From positions 1 to 37,990 of the forward strand of contig URVB01000035.1 of assembly GCA_900551075.1 (NCBI GenBank): a stretch of 37,990 bases of DNA, given 5' to 3'. This document shows, one piece after another, positions 22,282 to 30,898 of this stretch. The notes beneath the pieces are model-generated. The model was not told where the DNA came from and did not search any database. It saw only the letters and a program-made list of their open reading frames with translations. Position numbers and translations under genes: made by a program. The stretch comes from an uncultured Blautia sp. (GTDB lineage Bacteria > Bacillota > Clostridia > Lachnospirales > Lachnospiraceae). Positions within the stretch are counted from its first letter, which is position 1. Each line of letters starts with the position of its first letter.

Positions 22282-24228
22282 TTATATATCCAAAGCTGCA
22301 TGATAACCCCAGTATACTGCATTTGTAATTGTAGATACTTTCGCGGCATCCCCAATGACTGCAGTATATGGTGCAGCATCCAGCAGTTCCTCAACCTTTG
22401 CCGTCCTGGAACGCTGTCCCAATGCACAGATGACACTTGTACCCGGCACAAGAACCTGTTCCCCTTCTTTCGTTTCACAGATAATGCCTTCACCTGTAAC
22501 CTCTAATCCTTTGTAACCTGTATGTACCGTCACGTATTTGTCTATTTCCTTTAACAAAAGCGGACGGTGGCGCACATTTGCATCCGGGGCAAGCATATCA
22601 CGCATTTCCACCAGATGGACATTCTTTCCTTTCATGCCGAGATGGATGGCACATTCGCATCCGGCTAGACCGCCGCCAAAAACAACGACATTTTTGCCGA
22701 CCTTTTCTTTTTCCAGATAATAGTTGTTTACAATCACAACATTTTCTCCAGCAAGACCTTTGATTGGCGGGACAAACGGTTTTGACCCAACTGCAATGAT
22801 CAGGGCATCGGCCGCTTCCTTTTCCACATATTCTTTTGTCACTTCTGTATTCAGACGAAGCTCTACGCCCACCTGTCTGCAGAACAGTGCATATGTATGG
22901 GATAATTCATACATCTCATGCTTAAACGGCAGTGCCTGTTCACTTTTTAAGATGCCTCCCACTTCTGCCTCTTTTTCACACAAAATAACCTGATGTCCTC
23001 TTCGTGCCGCGGTATATGCCGCATACAGCCCGCCCGGGCCTCCACCTGCCACCAATACTTTTTTCTTTACTGGTGCCGGAGGTACTTCATCACCCTCCAT
23101 TTCACGCCCAATCAGCGGGTTGACAGTACATCTTCTGGTGGAAGTAGCGGCACGTTCTGCCATACAGGTAAAACAGCGCAGGCATTTAACGATTTCTTCC
23201 TCCCTGTTTTCCATGACTTTGCGCGGAAGGAATGGGTCGGCAAGAAGCTGCCTTGCCATATAGACAATATCCGCTTTTCCGCCTGCAATGATCTCCTCCA
23301 TCTGCGCAGGATCACTTAAACCTCCAATCGTGGCCACCGGGACAGATACATGCTTCTTAATTTCTGCCGCAAGGTATACATTACAGCCATGCTCCTTGAA
23401 CATGGATGGGTGAGTATCTCCAAATCCTCTCTGATAAGTTCCTGCCGATACATGCAGCAGGTCAATATGAGGCTCAAGCTGTTTGGCAATCCTGCATCCT
23501 TCCTTCAAATCATATCCACCCTCAAAAAGTTCAGAGCCGCTTAGGCGAAACTCAATCGGGAAAAATGGTCCTACAGCTTCCCTTACAGACTTTAATACAT
23601 CTATTGCCAGTCTGCAGCGGTTTTCCAAAGAACCGCCATATTCATCCGTTCTTTTATTAAAATAAGGGGATAAGAACTGGTTAATCAGCCAGCCATGACC
23701 TCCGTGAATCATCAGCATCTCAAATCCTGCCCTTTTTGCAAGCCCCGCAACCGTTCCATATGCAGCCACAATTTCATCTATCATTCCTTTTGTCAACGCC
23801 TTTACTTCTGCCCCATCAGGGCGCACAGTATCAGAAGGTCCCCACTGGTTCATAGACTTCTGTCTGCCCTTATCTGTCATATAAGTACCTGCATACATTC
23901 CGGAATGGGATAGTTCCAGGCTAGGCATTGCCCCATGACGGCGGATGGCATCTGCAGTGTAGGTTGCCGCTGCAAGTGAATTTAAGACAGAGGTATCCAG
24001 ATGGTATGCATGGGAACCATCTGTTTGGGGATGTACCATACATTCACTGACAGTGACCGCTCCTGCCCCGCCCTTTGCACGTAATTCATAAAATGCTGTT
24101 GACTTCGGACCGATACATCCGTCATTCGTAATATCCGTACCGCCCATAGGTGCAGAGAACATACGGTTTTTAAAGGTCGTCCTTCCTAATGTGATTGGTC
24201 TGCAAAGATTTGGATACTTTCTTTCCAT
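22282..24228 (-). CDS. OYE-type FMN / Fe-S / FAD ene-reductase
   Basis: Cytoplasmic multidomain reductase of 648 residues related to 2,4-dienoyl-CoA reductase, enoate reductase and BaiC/BaiH proteins, which reduce activated C=C bonds with NAD(P)H. Order: FMN TIM barrel (1-335; FKNRMFSAPMGG, IHGGHGWLINQFLSP, RTDEYGGSLENR), 4Fe-4S cysteines (CLRCFTC plus RRCTVNP), then NAD(P)H:FAD part with GGGPGGLYAA and a second dinucleotide site GGGLAGCECA. The motif HGAHGY of classic members reads HGGHGW here, so Trp replaces the usual Tyr. The start has GGAGG and lies 16 bases after the kinase gene. Beside an alpha-rhamnosidase and a 6-phospho-beta-glucosidase, an unsaturated plant aglycone such as a flavone is a plausible substrate; bile acids or enoates remain alternatives. 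Confidence 0.85.
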   Translation of the reverse strand: MERKYPNLCRPITLGRTTFKNRMFSAPMGGTDITNDGCIGPKSTAFYELRAKGGAGAVTVSECMVHPQTDGSHAYHLDTSVLNSLAAATYTADAIRRHGAMPSLELSHSGMYAGTYMTDKGRQKSMNQWGPSDTVRPDGAEVKALTKGMIDEIVAAYGTVAGLAKRAGFEMLMIHGGHGWLINQFLSPYFNKRTDEYGGSLENRCRLAIDVLKSVREAVGPFFPIEFRLSGSELFEGGYDLKEGCRIAKQLEPHIDLLHVSAGTYQRGFGDTHPSMFKEHGCNVYLAAEIKKHVSVPVATIGGLSDPAQMEEIIAGGKADIVYMARQLLADPFLPRKVMENREEEIVKCLRCFTCMAERAATSTRRCTVNPLIGREMEGDEVPPAPVKKKVLVAGGGPGGLYAAYTAARRGHQVILCEKEAEVGGILKSEQALPFKHEMYELSHTYALFCRQVGVELRLNTEVTKEYVEKEAADALIIAVGSKPFVPPIKGLAGENVVIVNNYYLEKEKVGKNVVVFGGGLAGCECAIHLGMKGKNVHLVEMRDMLAPDANVRHRPLLLKEIDKYVTVHTGYKGLEVTGEGIICETKEGEQVLVPGTSVICALGQRSRTAKVEELLDAAPYTAVIGDAAKVSTITNAVYWGYHAALDI

Positions 24229-24244
24229 TGTGACTTTCCTCCTG

Positions 24245-25234
24245 CTATTCCATTAATAATTCTTTTAAATACTTCGCTTCTCTTCTGTTCCCTATGAGTT
24301 TCATCAATTCGTCCATTTTCTGTATGCTCAGTTTCTTCTCGCGTGCCTGGAGGTGAACGTATACAGCGCCCAGCAAATTCGCATCATTGAAAAACTTGCA
24401 TACCACAACATGGGGAGGTGAGACCTTCCATGGGAATATCTCATTCATATTTTGAAGCTCTTCCTTAATCATCTGCAGAAATAATGGCTGTACGCTGATT
24501 CCACCTCCAATTGCAAAGCATTCCGGGTCAAACATGCATCTGCAGTTATGGATCAGCACCGCAAGATGCCTTACGAACTTACGCAAACCGGCAATGGATT
24601 TCTCATCACCCTGGTTTGCCATTGAAAACACTTTCACCCCATCGAGTTCATCTGCTGGTATCCCTGTTTCCTGTGATACGTATCGCAGGAGGAAATTGAT
24701 ACCGGTTTTTTCTCCCATGCATTTTTTCTTTTCGTATCCCCCTTCGTAATCTGTCAGTGTATAGCTGAATTCACCTGCCACAAAATGGCTGCCCCTCAGT
24801 ACCTCCCTGTTTCTGATAACAGCACCGCCCACACCAGTACCGCACACCAGGACAATGGCATTCCGACAATCTTTCAAAACTCCATTCCAAAGTTCTGCCA
24901 ATGCTGCACACTTAGCATCATTCTCCACAGTAATCGGTATATGGCATCTGCTCTCCATCATTTCCACAATATTCAGGTTGTTAATGCATGTGACGAATCC
25001 ACCTGTATACATAAATCCGTTTTTCGAATCAATCAAACCCGGCATGCTTAAGCCTATTCCTTCAATATCATAGGTCTGTTTCTGTTCATAATAAATTGTC
25101 GTCAGTGAATTTAGGAATTCTTCCAATGAAATCATTTGGGTAGGTTTTTTATCCTTAAAAAGAATTTCACAGTCCTCTGTCACTATCGCATATTTGGTGA
25201 ATGTCCCACCCACATCAATTGCCAGATAACTCAT
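24245..25234 (-). CDS. ROK-family sugar kinase, BglK-like
   Basis: Cytoplasmic protein of 329 residues. The ATP-binding DVGGTFTKYAIV at the start, catalytic Asp in ENDAKCAALAE (about 105), GTGVGGAVI (about 132) and the ROK-type AGEFSYT are visible. No helix-turn-helix precedes the kinase domain, so it is an enzyme rather than a NagC-type repressor. The zinc motif CxCGxxGCxE of typical ROK glucokinases is absent; the corresponding region reads GGYEKKKCMGEKTG. ROK beta-glucoside kinases (BglK) phosphorylate beta-glucosides at O6. With a 6-phospho-beta-glucosidase two genes downstream, that is the most economical guess. Start behind AAAGGG, 12 bases after the MBL-fold gene. Confidence 0.82.
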   Translation of the reverse strand: MSYLAIDVGGTFTKYAIVTEDCEILFKDKKPTQMISLEEFLNSLTTIYYEQKQTYDIEGIGLSMPGLIDSKNGFMYTGGFVTCINNLNIVEMMESRCHIPITVENDAKCAALAELWNGVLKDCRNAIVLVCGTGVGGAVIRNREVLRGSHFVAGEFSYTLTDYEGGYEKKKCMGEKTGINFLLRYVSQETGIPADELDGVKVFSMANQGDEKSIAGLRKFVRHLAVLIHNCRCMFDPECFAIGGGISVQPLFLQMIKEELQNMNEIFPWKVSPPHVVVCKFFNDANLLGAVYVHLQAREKKLSIQKMDELMKLIGNRREAKYLKELLME

Positions 25235-25246
25235 ACTTTTCCCTTT

Positions 25247-26089
25247 CTATTTTTCATAAACCTTGTTTTTACTGTAAATTATGTTTCCAAATCCCCCGTC
25301 TAAACGGACAAACCTCTCTCCTACAGCTTTTGCGATATAGCTTGTGTGACCCATGAATTCATAAGGCATGTCATCCGCTTTATTATCCATTACATCCTGG
25401 CAGACAGCAGTCACATTATCCATGAGGTGGATATCTGCTTCCCTATCATGATGGCACATAAAAATCCTGTCATATTTTCCTTCCAGTCTTACTGCCATCC
25501 TTTTTAATTCCCGCTGATAATTTTCAACTGTTGATGAATTCTCATCCCAGATAAAGGTGGCAGTATTACAGGCGTCCCCGGTAATTAAAATGCGTTCCTC
25601 ACGTATCAGCACAATCATCGTTCCCTTCGTGTGTCCCGGCAGCGCAAAGACATCCAAATGCAAGTCACCCAGATCGAAGCTGTCCCCGTCTGTCAGGTCC
25701 TTACACGCAAGCGTCTCCGGCTCTTCCACAAAATCCCCATCATCAAACGCCGGCATAAATCCTCCCAGGTTGCCCATAATATAGCCTTTTCGGTCATCAA
25801 GACCTTTCATAGACTGATATACAGGCATATCCTTATGGCTCATATAGACATCTGAAAACTCTGCGGCGCCCATGGCATGGTCGATATGTCCATGCGTTAT
25901 CAATACAGTAACCGGTTTCTCCGTAAGTTTTTCCACATATTCCTTTAAATGTCCTACACCAAGACAGGTATCTACAAGCACAGCACGGTCATTTCCTTTG
26001 ATTAAATACATCAGTTCGCCTGTCATGCTGCGAATCATTGTTATACGGTCATTTATCACTTCCGTTGAATAAAACTGAATATTGCTCAT
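25247..26089 (-). CDS. MBL-fold metal hydrolase
   Basis: Cytoplasmic metallo-beta-lactamase-fold protein of 280 residues, no signal peptide. The metal ligands are plain: THGHIDHAMG (HxHxDH, about 85-90), LPGHTKG, ITGDACNTA, and CHHDRE near 217. The fold covers lactonases, thioesterases, glyoxalases and aryl esterases; the exact reaction cannot be read. It lies in the glycoside operon between the rhamnosidase and the kinase (27 and 12 bases), so hydrolysis of an ester, lactone or thioester in the imported compound or its aglycone is plausible. Start at ATG 26089 with AAGGAAAGGGGA. Confidence 0.85.
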   Translation of the reverse strand: MSNIQFYSTEVINDRITMIRSMTGELMYLIKGNDRAVLVDTCLGVGHLKEYVEKLTEKPVTVLITHGHIDHAMGAAEFSDVYMSHKDMPVYQSMKGLDDRKGYIMGNLGGFMPAFDDGDFVEEPETLACKDLTDGDSFDLGDLHLDVFALPGHTKGTMIVLIREERILITGDACNTATFIWDENSSTVENYQRELKRMAVRLEGKYDRIFMCHHDREADIHLMDNVTAVCQDVMDNKADDMPYEFMGHTSYIAKAVGERFVRLDGGFGNIIYSKNKVYEK

Positions 26090-26116
26090 GGTTCATCCCC
26101 TTTCCTTCCGCTTATA

Positions 26117-28882
26117 TCAATTATTTCCATCAATTAATTTCGTAAGTTCACTTTCCAGCCGGTTTACTTCGTCATCAGAAAATCCCATAAAGAACATTCC
26201 CTTCAGGGTATCAAGGCTTTCATTGAGGAATTCAGGATCCTCCGTACTTAAAAAGTGCTGCAGGAGCGGCGAAATCCGCTCAATGATTTTCATTGCTTTC
26301 TCATCCTGCATCATATCCTTAAACAGGGTTTTCTTTGAATAGAGTGCCCTCAAATCTATCGACGGAGTGTACTCCCATTTATGGACTCCGGCAGTTAATT
26401 CTGCCGGCTCTATGTCAGCAAACGGCAGTCCGACCACTGCAGTACAGTCAAACGGCGCCTCCACCTCTGCCCTTACATTTCCATTATCAAGAATCTCCCA
26501 TTCACTGCGGTAAACGCCGTATGGACATTCATAAGCCATGCTCATGTTTTTCAGCTTCTGGTTCATCAGAGGCGTAATCAGAGCCTTTTTAAATCCGGGC
26601 TCCAATGCTTTTAAGCCTGCCACATCGCGGTACAGGTACTCCACAACAGCACCATAGGCATAATGGTTCAGGGAATTCATCATGATGCCGCTTAAACGGC
26701 CGTCATCCAATACAGAGTTCCAGCGTTCCCATATGGTAGTAGCGCCTAAGTCAATACAGTGCATCCAGCCGGGATAACCATTTTGAAGCAAAAAGTAAAA
26801 TGCTTCCGCCTCCATGCCGTTTTCAGCCATAACACGGCACATAACCGGCGCTCCCACAAAGCCTCCCTTTAATTTGTAGCAGTCCCTGTATAAGCGTCCC
26901 TTTAAGCCCTCCACAATTTTTGTCCTGTCTTTATATATTCCATGATACAGTGCCACTAAATAGCCGGTCTGCGTATCACAGCACAACCGCCCTGTCTCAG
27001 AAAAATACTCCTTCAAAATAGCGGCACAGATATGTTCATACAAATCCCTGTAATAACTTTCATCCTCGGCACAGCCCAATTCCTTTGCGGCATTTGCTAC
27101 CTTCTGTACCGAAGCTGCATAATAGCAGGAAGCAATATAATACTCGTCTGTACCGCCCATCATGCTCTGCTCTGTGCGACCGTCCAAAGCAAGCCAGTCT
27201 CCCAGCTGGTTGCCGTAATCAAACAAATATCTCTGCCCTCTTGCCTTATCCTCCTTAGTAATCTTGTCTACCCAATCCTTCATCATCGGATAGTTGTCAC
27301 GAAGCTCCTCTATATCACCGAAATGTTCATACAAAACTGTCGGCAGGAATGTTGCGATATCTCCCCAGACAGCGGCAAAAATCGGGCCATTAGGGTCTAA
27401 CACAGGGATGACACCGGGAAGTATCCCATCATATTTAACCTGCTCTGTCCGAAGGTCGTGAAGGAATTTGCGGTAAAAGGCTGCCGTATCCATGTTATAG
27501 CTTGCAGTCCCGCTGAATACCTGCGCATCACCGCACCAGCCCAGGCGTTCATCCCTCTGTGGGCAGTCCGTAGGGAAGTCAACAGAATTGGATTTCTGCC
27601 CCCACAGTGCATTGGAAAACAACTGGTTGACACCCTTATGTCCTGTCTTTATCGTGCCTGTCTGCTCCATTTTAGAATATACAGCTTTTCCCATGAAATC
27701 GTTCTGGCAGACCTCACCCATCCAGCCGGTGACACGTACATACCGGAAGCCGAAAAACGTAAAATGTGGCTTTACATCCTCCTCTGTTCCATCTGATACG
27801 TAGGTATACCTGGATTTTGCGGAGCGGTAATTTTCATTATAGAAACTGCCGTTTTGCAGAACTTCTCCAAAATCTAAAACAATTTTGGTTCCCTTTGGCT
27901 GGCTTGCATGGAATCCCACATAACCCGCGAAATTCTGCCCGAAATCCAGCACCGTCTCTCCTGCGGGCGTATGGATCATCTCCTTTACCGGCATGTCCTC
28001 CATTTCCAATACAGGTATGGAATAGCGTGGAACAAGCTTCCCTTTCGCCTGTGCCACGACAGCTTCTTTTTGTGTGTTTTCCTTTCCATCCCATAAAAGG
28101 CGGTTCAAAATCTCCCCGTCATAGATATCCGTTTCCTCGAAGTCTGACCCTATATAACTCCAGCTTTCATCAGACGCGATTACTTTTTCTGTGCCATCCT
28201 CACAAGTAAGATGCAGTTCTGCGATCATCATAAAACGGCTGCCATAATTATTTACAGGTCCGCCGCCAAGCCCAAAGCGTCCCTTGTACCAGCCATTTCC
28301 AAGACTTACACGCAGCTCGTTTTCCCTTTCTATTAACTCTGTTACATCATAAGTCTGATACTGCACTTCCTGGTGATAATTACTAAAATATGGTGTAAGC
28401 CGTTCTTCCCCTATGCGTTTTCCATTCAATGAAGCCTCATAGAGCCCAAGTCCGCTGATATACAGGCGGGCCTGCTTCACATACTTTTCTGACGAAAAAT
28501 CCCTTAAAAATATCGGGTGAAAGGTGTCATGCTCCTGCGTGGTAAGCCACTTCGCCTGCCATTCTTCATCTATCTTTCCTGTCTCAAAATAAGCCGCTTC
28601 GGTGCTCACCGCTGTCTCGTCATTATCCGCTGTCACAGACACACGGACAAAGTAGCGCGTTCTCGCTTCGGGCTTTATATCCATGACTGTACACGCAGAA
28701 TTCAGCACCCCTGCTTTGACACTTATAATCTTTATAAAATCTGCGTCTTTTGCAATCTCTACTTTTGCATATTTAGTATGAACGCCCTTGGAGCCGCAAA
28801 CCTGCCATGCAACTCTTACGCTGTCAAACACATACCCGACAGGGCATACCATTCCATTTATTTTTATTTTCTGAATCTTCAT
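26117..28882 (-). CDS. Alpha-L-rhamnosidase, GH78
   Basis: Inverting glycosidase of 921 residues releasing terminal alpha-L-rhamnose. Order: N-terminal fibronectin-like domain with VRVAWQV, rhamnose-binding beta domain (FLRDFSS, YISGLGLYEASLNGKRIG, TPYFSNYHQEVQYQTYDV), then the (alpha/alpha)6 catalytic barrel with DCPQRDERLGWCGDAQVF, which carries the acidic residues and Arg of GH78, and GATTIWERW with the general-acid/base-type Glu, then a C-terminal beta domain. A Glu/Leu-rich tail of about 70 residues follows. No signal peptide: it acts inside the cell on imported glycosides. Start chosen at 28882 (MKIQKIKING); an earlier in-frame start lacks signals. The 186-base gap to the transporter gene may hold a promoter or processing site. 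Confidence 0.95.
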   Translation of the reverse strand: MKIQKIKINGMVCPVGYVFDSVRVAWQVCGSKGVHTKYAKVEIAKDADFIKIISVKAGVLNSACTVMDIKPEARTRYFVRVSVTADNDETAVSTEAAYFETGKIDEEWQAKWLTTQEHDTFHPIFLRDFSSEKYVKQARLYISGLGLYEASLNGKRIGEERLTPYFSNYHQEVQYQTYDVTELIERENELRVSLGNGWYKGRFGLGGGPVNNYGSRFMMIAELHLTCEDGTEKVIASDESWSYIGSDFEETDIYDGEILNRLLWDGKENTQKEAVVAQAKGKLVPRYSIPVLEMEDMPVKEMIHTPAGETVLDFGQNFAGYVGFHASQPKGTKIVLDFGEVLQNGSFYNENYRSAKSRYTYVSDGTEEDVKPHFTFFGFRYVRVTGWMGEVCQNDFMGKAVYSKMEQTGTIKTGHKGVNQLFSNALWGQKSNSVDFPTDCPQRDERLGWCGDAQVFSGTASYNMDTAAFYRKFLHDLRTEQVKYDGILPGVIPVLDPNGPIFAAVWGDIATFLPTVLYEHFGDIEELRDNYPMMKDWVDKITKEDKARGQRYLFDYGNQLGDWLALDGRTEQSMMGGTDEYYIASCYYAASVQKVANAAKELGCAEDESYYRDLYEHICAAILKEYFSETGRLCCDTQTGYLVALYHGIYKDRTKIVEGLKGRLYRDCYKLKGGFVGAPVMCRVMAENGMEAEAFYFLLQNGYPGWMHCIDLGATTIWERWNSVLDDGRLSGIMMNSLNHYAYGAVVEYLYRDVAGLKALEPGFKKALITPLMNQKLKNMSMAYECPYGVYRSEWEILDNGNVRAEVEAPFDCTAVVGLPFADIEPAELTAGVHKWEYTPSIDLRALYSKKTLFKDMMQDEKAMKIIERISPLLQHFLSTEDPEFLNESLDTLKGMFFMGFSDDEVNRLESELTKLIDGNN

Positions 28883-29001
28883 ATCTTTATTCCGCCCTTC
28901 TGTGAAAGACGCTAACGGAGGACACAACTCGCATCAGCGGCTTTTTTTATTTTTCAATAGTGTGAATCAATACAGGCTTTTCCTTGTCATGAACTACGAA
29001 A

Positions 29002-29030
29002 GGGTACCGGGAGTATTCCTCCTGATACCC
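29002..29030 (-). terminator. Hairpin between transporter and rhamnosidase genes
   Basis: GGGTA...TACCC with an inner GGAG/CTCC pairing forms a 29-base hairpin followed by only TTTC. It is too weak to call a full terminator; it could attenuate or stabilise the upstream mRNA. Confidence 0.3.
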
Positions 29031-29068
29031 CTATTTAAGGTTTATCCTGTTGAATATTCGACTTTAAC

Positions 29069-30484
29069 TTATGCTATATCTGCATTCATTTGCTTCAAAT
29101 CACGCTCAATGTGGTAGAACAGAACAAATACTACAAATACGGCTGCCGACATGATAAGCGGCAGCCAGTTGTAAAGAAATCCGATTGCCGTTGCTACTGA
29201 TTCAGGCTGTGTAAGACCCTGTGCGTCAAGCGCTCCGTCAAAACCTGCTGCCGAAAGTACCCATCCGAACACAGCAGTACCAAGACCCAAACCAATTTTC
29301 TGTGCTGCAGAGATACCCGCATTACCCATACCAACAGTGTTGATTCCGCTCTTAATCTCCCCATATGTAATGGTGTCTGCTACCATTCCAAGAGCCATGC
29401 CTCCTGCCATGCCGACACCACAGCCCTTTAATATGTTGCAGATAATCATCAGGATCGTACTGCCGCCGCCAAAGAAGCCAAAGCCCAGGAATCCAAGTGC
29501 CATAACTGCCATACCTGCTGCATAAATTTTGCTTTTACCGAACTTCTTCATAAAAAACGGTGTTACGAACATGATGGCAAACTGTGCAATGGAGATGGAG
29601 TTACTCATCCAGCCATACTGTGACATATCCTTAAGGACATACTGTGTATAGAAGACATTACCCATTGCATACATAATTATAACAAAGAATACCACAAAAT
29701 TAGCTATTGTAAGGATTACCCAGTACTTATTGGTAAGCAGGGCCTTAACTGTAGCCATTACATTGCCGTCCTTTGTACCTTCCTGCTTCTGGTCAGGGCG
29801 CGGCTCTGTAACTTTGACACGCTCTTTTGTGCCTGCTACGCAAATCAGTGAAACGATTACCATGGCTGCACAGAATACAATCATTGTACAGGTAAATGCA
29901 CGCTGTGTATAGATGGTTTCTGTACTGCTGGTAAAGAAAGTCAGCAGTGCAACAAATGTAGAGTTTACCACTACATTTCCAAGTGTCTGGAAAATCTGCT
30001 GTATGTTGCCCAGCATTCCGCGATCATAACCATTCCTGGTAATCCGCGGAATCATTGAATAGTATGGCACCAGCATACCAGTTAAGCATACGGCATTTAC
30101 TATGTTATACATCAGGAATACATAGACGTATTTTGCCATTGTAGGGAAGTTCTGCGGTACGAAGAATAATAAAAGTGTGGTCAGTGCAAACGGAATGCAC
30201 ATCCTAAACAGCCATGAACGCCCTTTACCCATTTCTGATTTAGTCCGGTCAACCAAATTTCCTACAATCAGGTCACTTACCCCGTCAAACAACTTGGAGA
30301 CTGCGAAAATGGAAGCAATAACCGCAGCATCCAGTAAAGCCACATTTGTAAAATAAATTGTCAGGAATGAACCGATAATGCCGTTAATCATGTTAAACGC
30401 AAAACCACCGGTACCATATCCGATTCTCTCGCCCCAGCTTAAGCTTGCTTCAGGGTCATTGTGTTTTGATGCAAAACTAATCAT
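29069..30484 (-). CDS. GPH-family (MelB-like) sodium/sugar symporter
   Basis: Membrane transporter of 471 residues with about twelve hydrophobic segments. The glycoside-pentoside-hexuronide family signature is clear: an N-terminal WGERIGYGTGGFAFN, then KLFDGVSDLIVGNLVDRT, which keeps the two Asp residues used by MelB for cation binding, followed by GKGRSWL. It would import a glycoside with Na+ or H+, unphosphorylated, which fits the cytoplasmic glycosidases and kinase encoded next to it. Start at 30484 with AAAGGAGG; the longer frame upstream overlaps the GH43 fragment and lacks signals. Substrate inferred from context: a rhamnose- or arabinose-bearing glycoside. Confidence 0.92.
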   Translation of the reverse strand: MISFASKHNDPEASLSWGERIGYGTGGFAFNMINGIIGSFLTIYFTNVALLDAAVIASIFAVSKLFDGVSDLIVGNLVDRTKSEMGKGRSWLFRMCIPFALTTLLLFFVPQNFPTMAKYVYVFLMYNIVNAVCLTGMLVPYYSMIPRITRNGYDRGMLGNIQQIFQTLGNVVVNSTFVALLTFFTSSTETIYTQRAFTCTMIVFCAAMVIVSLICVAGTKERVKVTEPRPDQKQEGTKDGNVMATVKALLTNKYWVILTIANFVVFFVIIMYAMGNVFYTQYVLKDMSQYGWMSNSISIAQFAIMFVTPFFMKKFGKSKIYAAGMAVMALGFLGFGFFGGGSTILMIICNILKGCGVGMAGGMALGMVADTITYGEIKSGINTVGMGNAGISAAQKIGLGLGTAVFGWVLSAAGFDGALDAQGLTQPESVATAIGFLYNWLPLIMSAAVFVVFVLFYHIERDLKQMNADIA

Positions 30485-30555
30485 ATTCTCTTTTCCTCCT
30501 TTTTCTGTGAAGTTTTGTATTAGTGTTATAGATGTTGAAAATAATATATCGGATT

Positions 30556-30840
30556 TTAAAGCCATTGTTTATAGTTATTATGCTGATTTTGTCTTTTTGA
30601 TGCTGTAAGATAAAATATATATCGTCGTAACCCCCGTTTATAAATAACCCCTTCACAGCGCCAGTCTGATAAATCATCCAGCGGGGCGGACCATGTAACA
30701 TAATGCCCCGGACAGTACAGACTACCCCCTGCCTCATTCTGGGAACCATAAATATAAAGTCTTTCCCCAAACACATGCGGTTCTCCATCAGGGACATATT
30801 CATTTAAAGGCAAATATGGATTGTATACTTGTTTTTTCAT
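30556..30840 (-). pseudogene. Truncated second copy of the GH43 gene
   Basis: The first about 70 residues (MKKQVYNPYLPLNEYVPDGEP, RLYIYGS, YVTWSAPLDDL) closely parallel the complete GH43 protein encoded just upstream (MKKQAFNPFLPSYEYIPDGEP, RVYVYGS, YVCWSAPVDDL). After EGVIYKRG the similarity ends and 24 unrelated codons run to a stop. It has a good ribosome-binding site (AAAGGAATG). This is the 5' part of a tandem paralogue that lost over 80 percent of its length. The two copies differ at many residues, so the duplication is old while the deletion could be later. Confidence 0.85.
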
Positions 30841-30898
30841 GTCATCATTCCTTTCTTACCCTGTACCATAATACAATTACTACATTGGTTCTGATATT

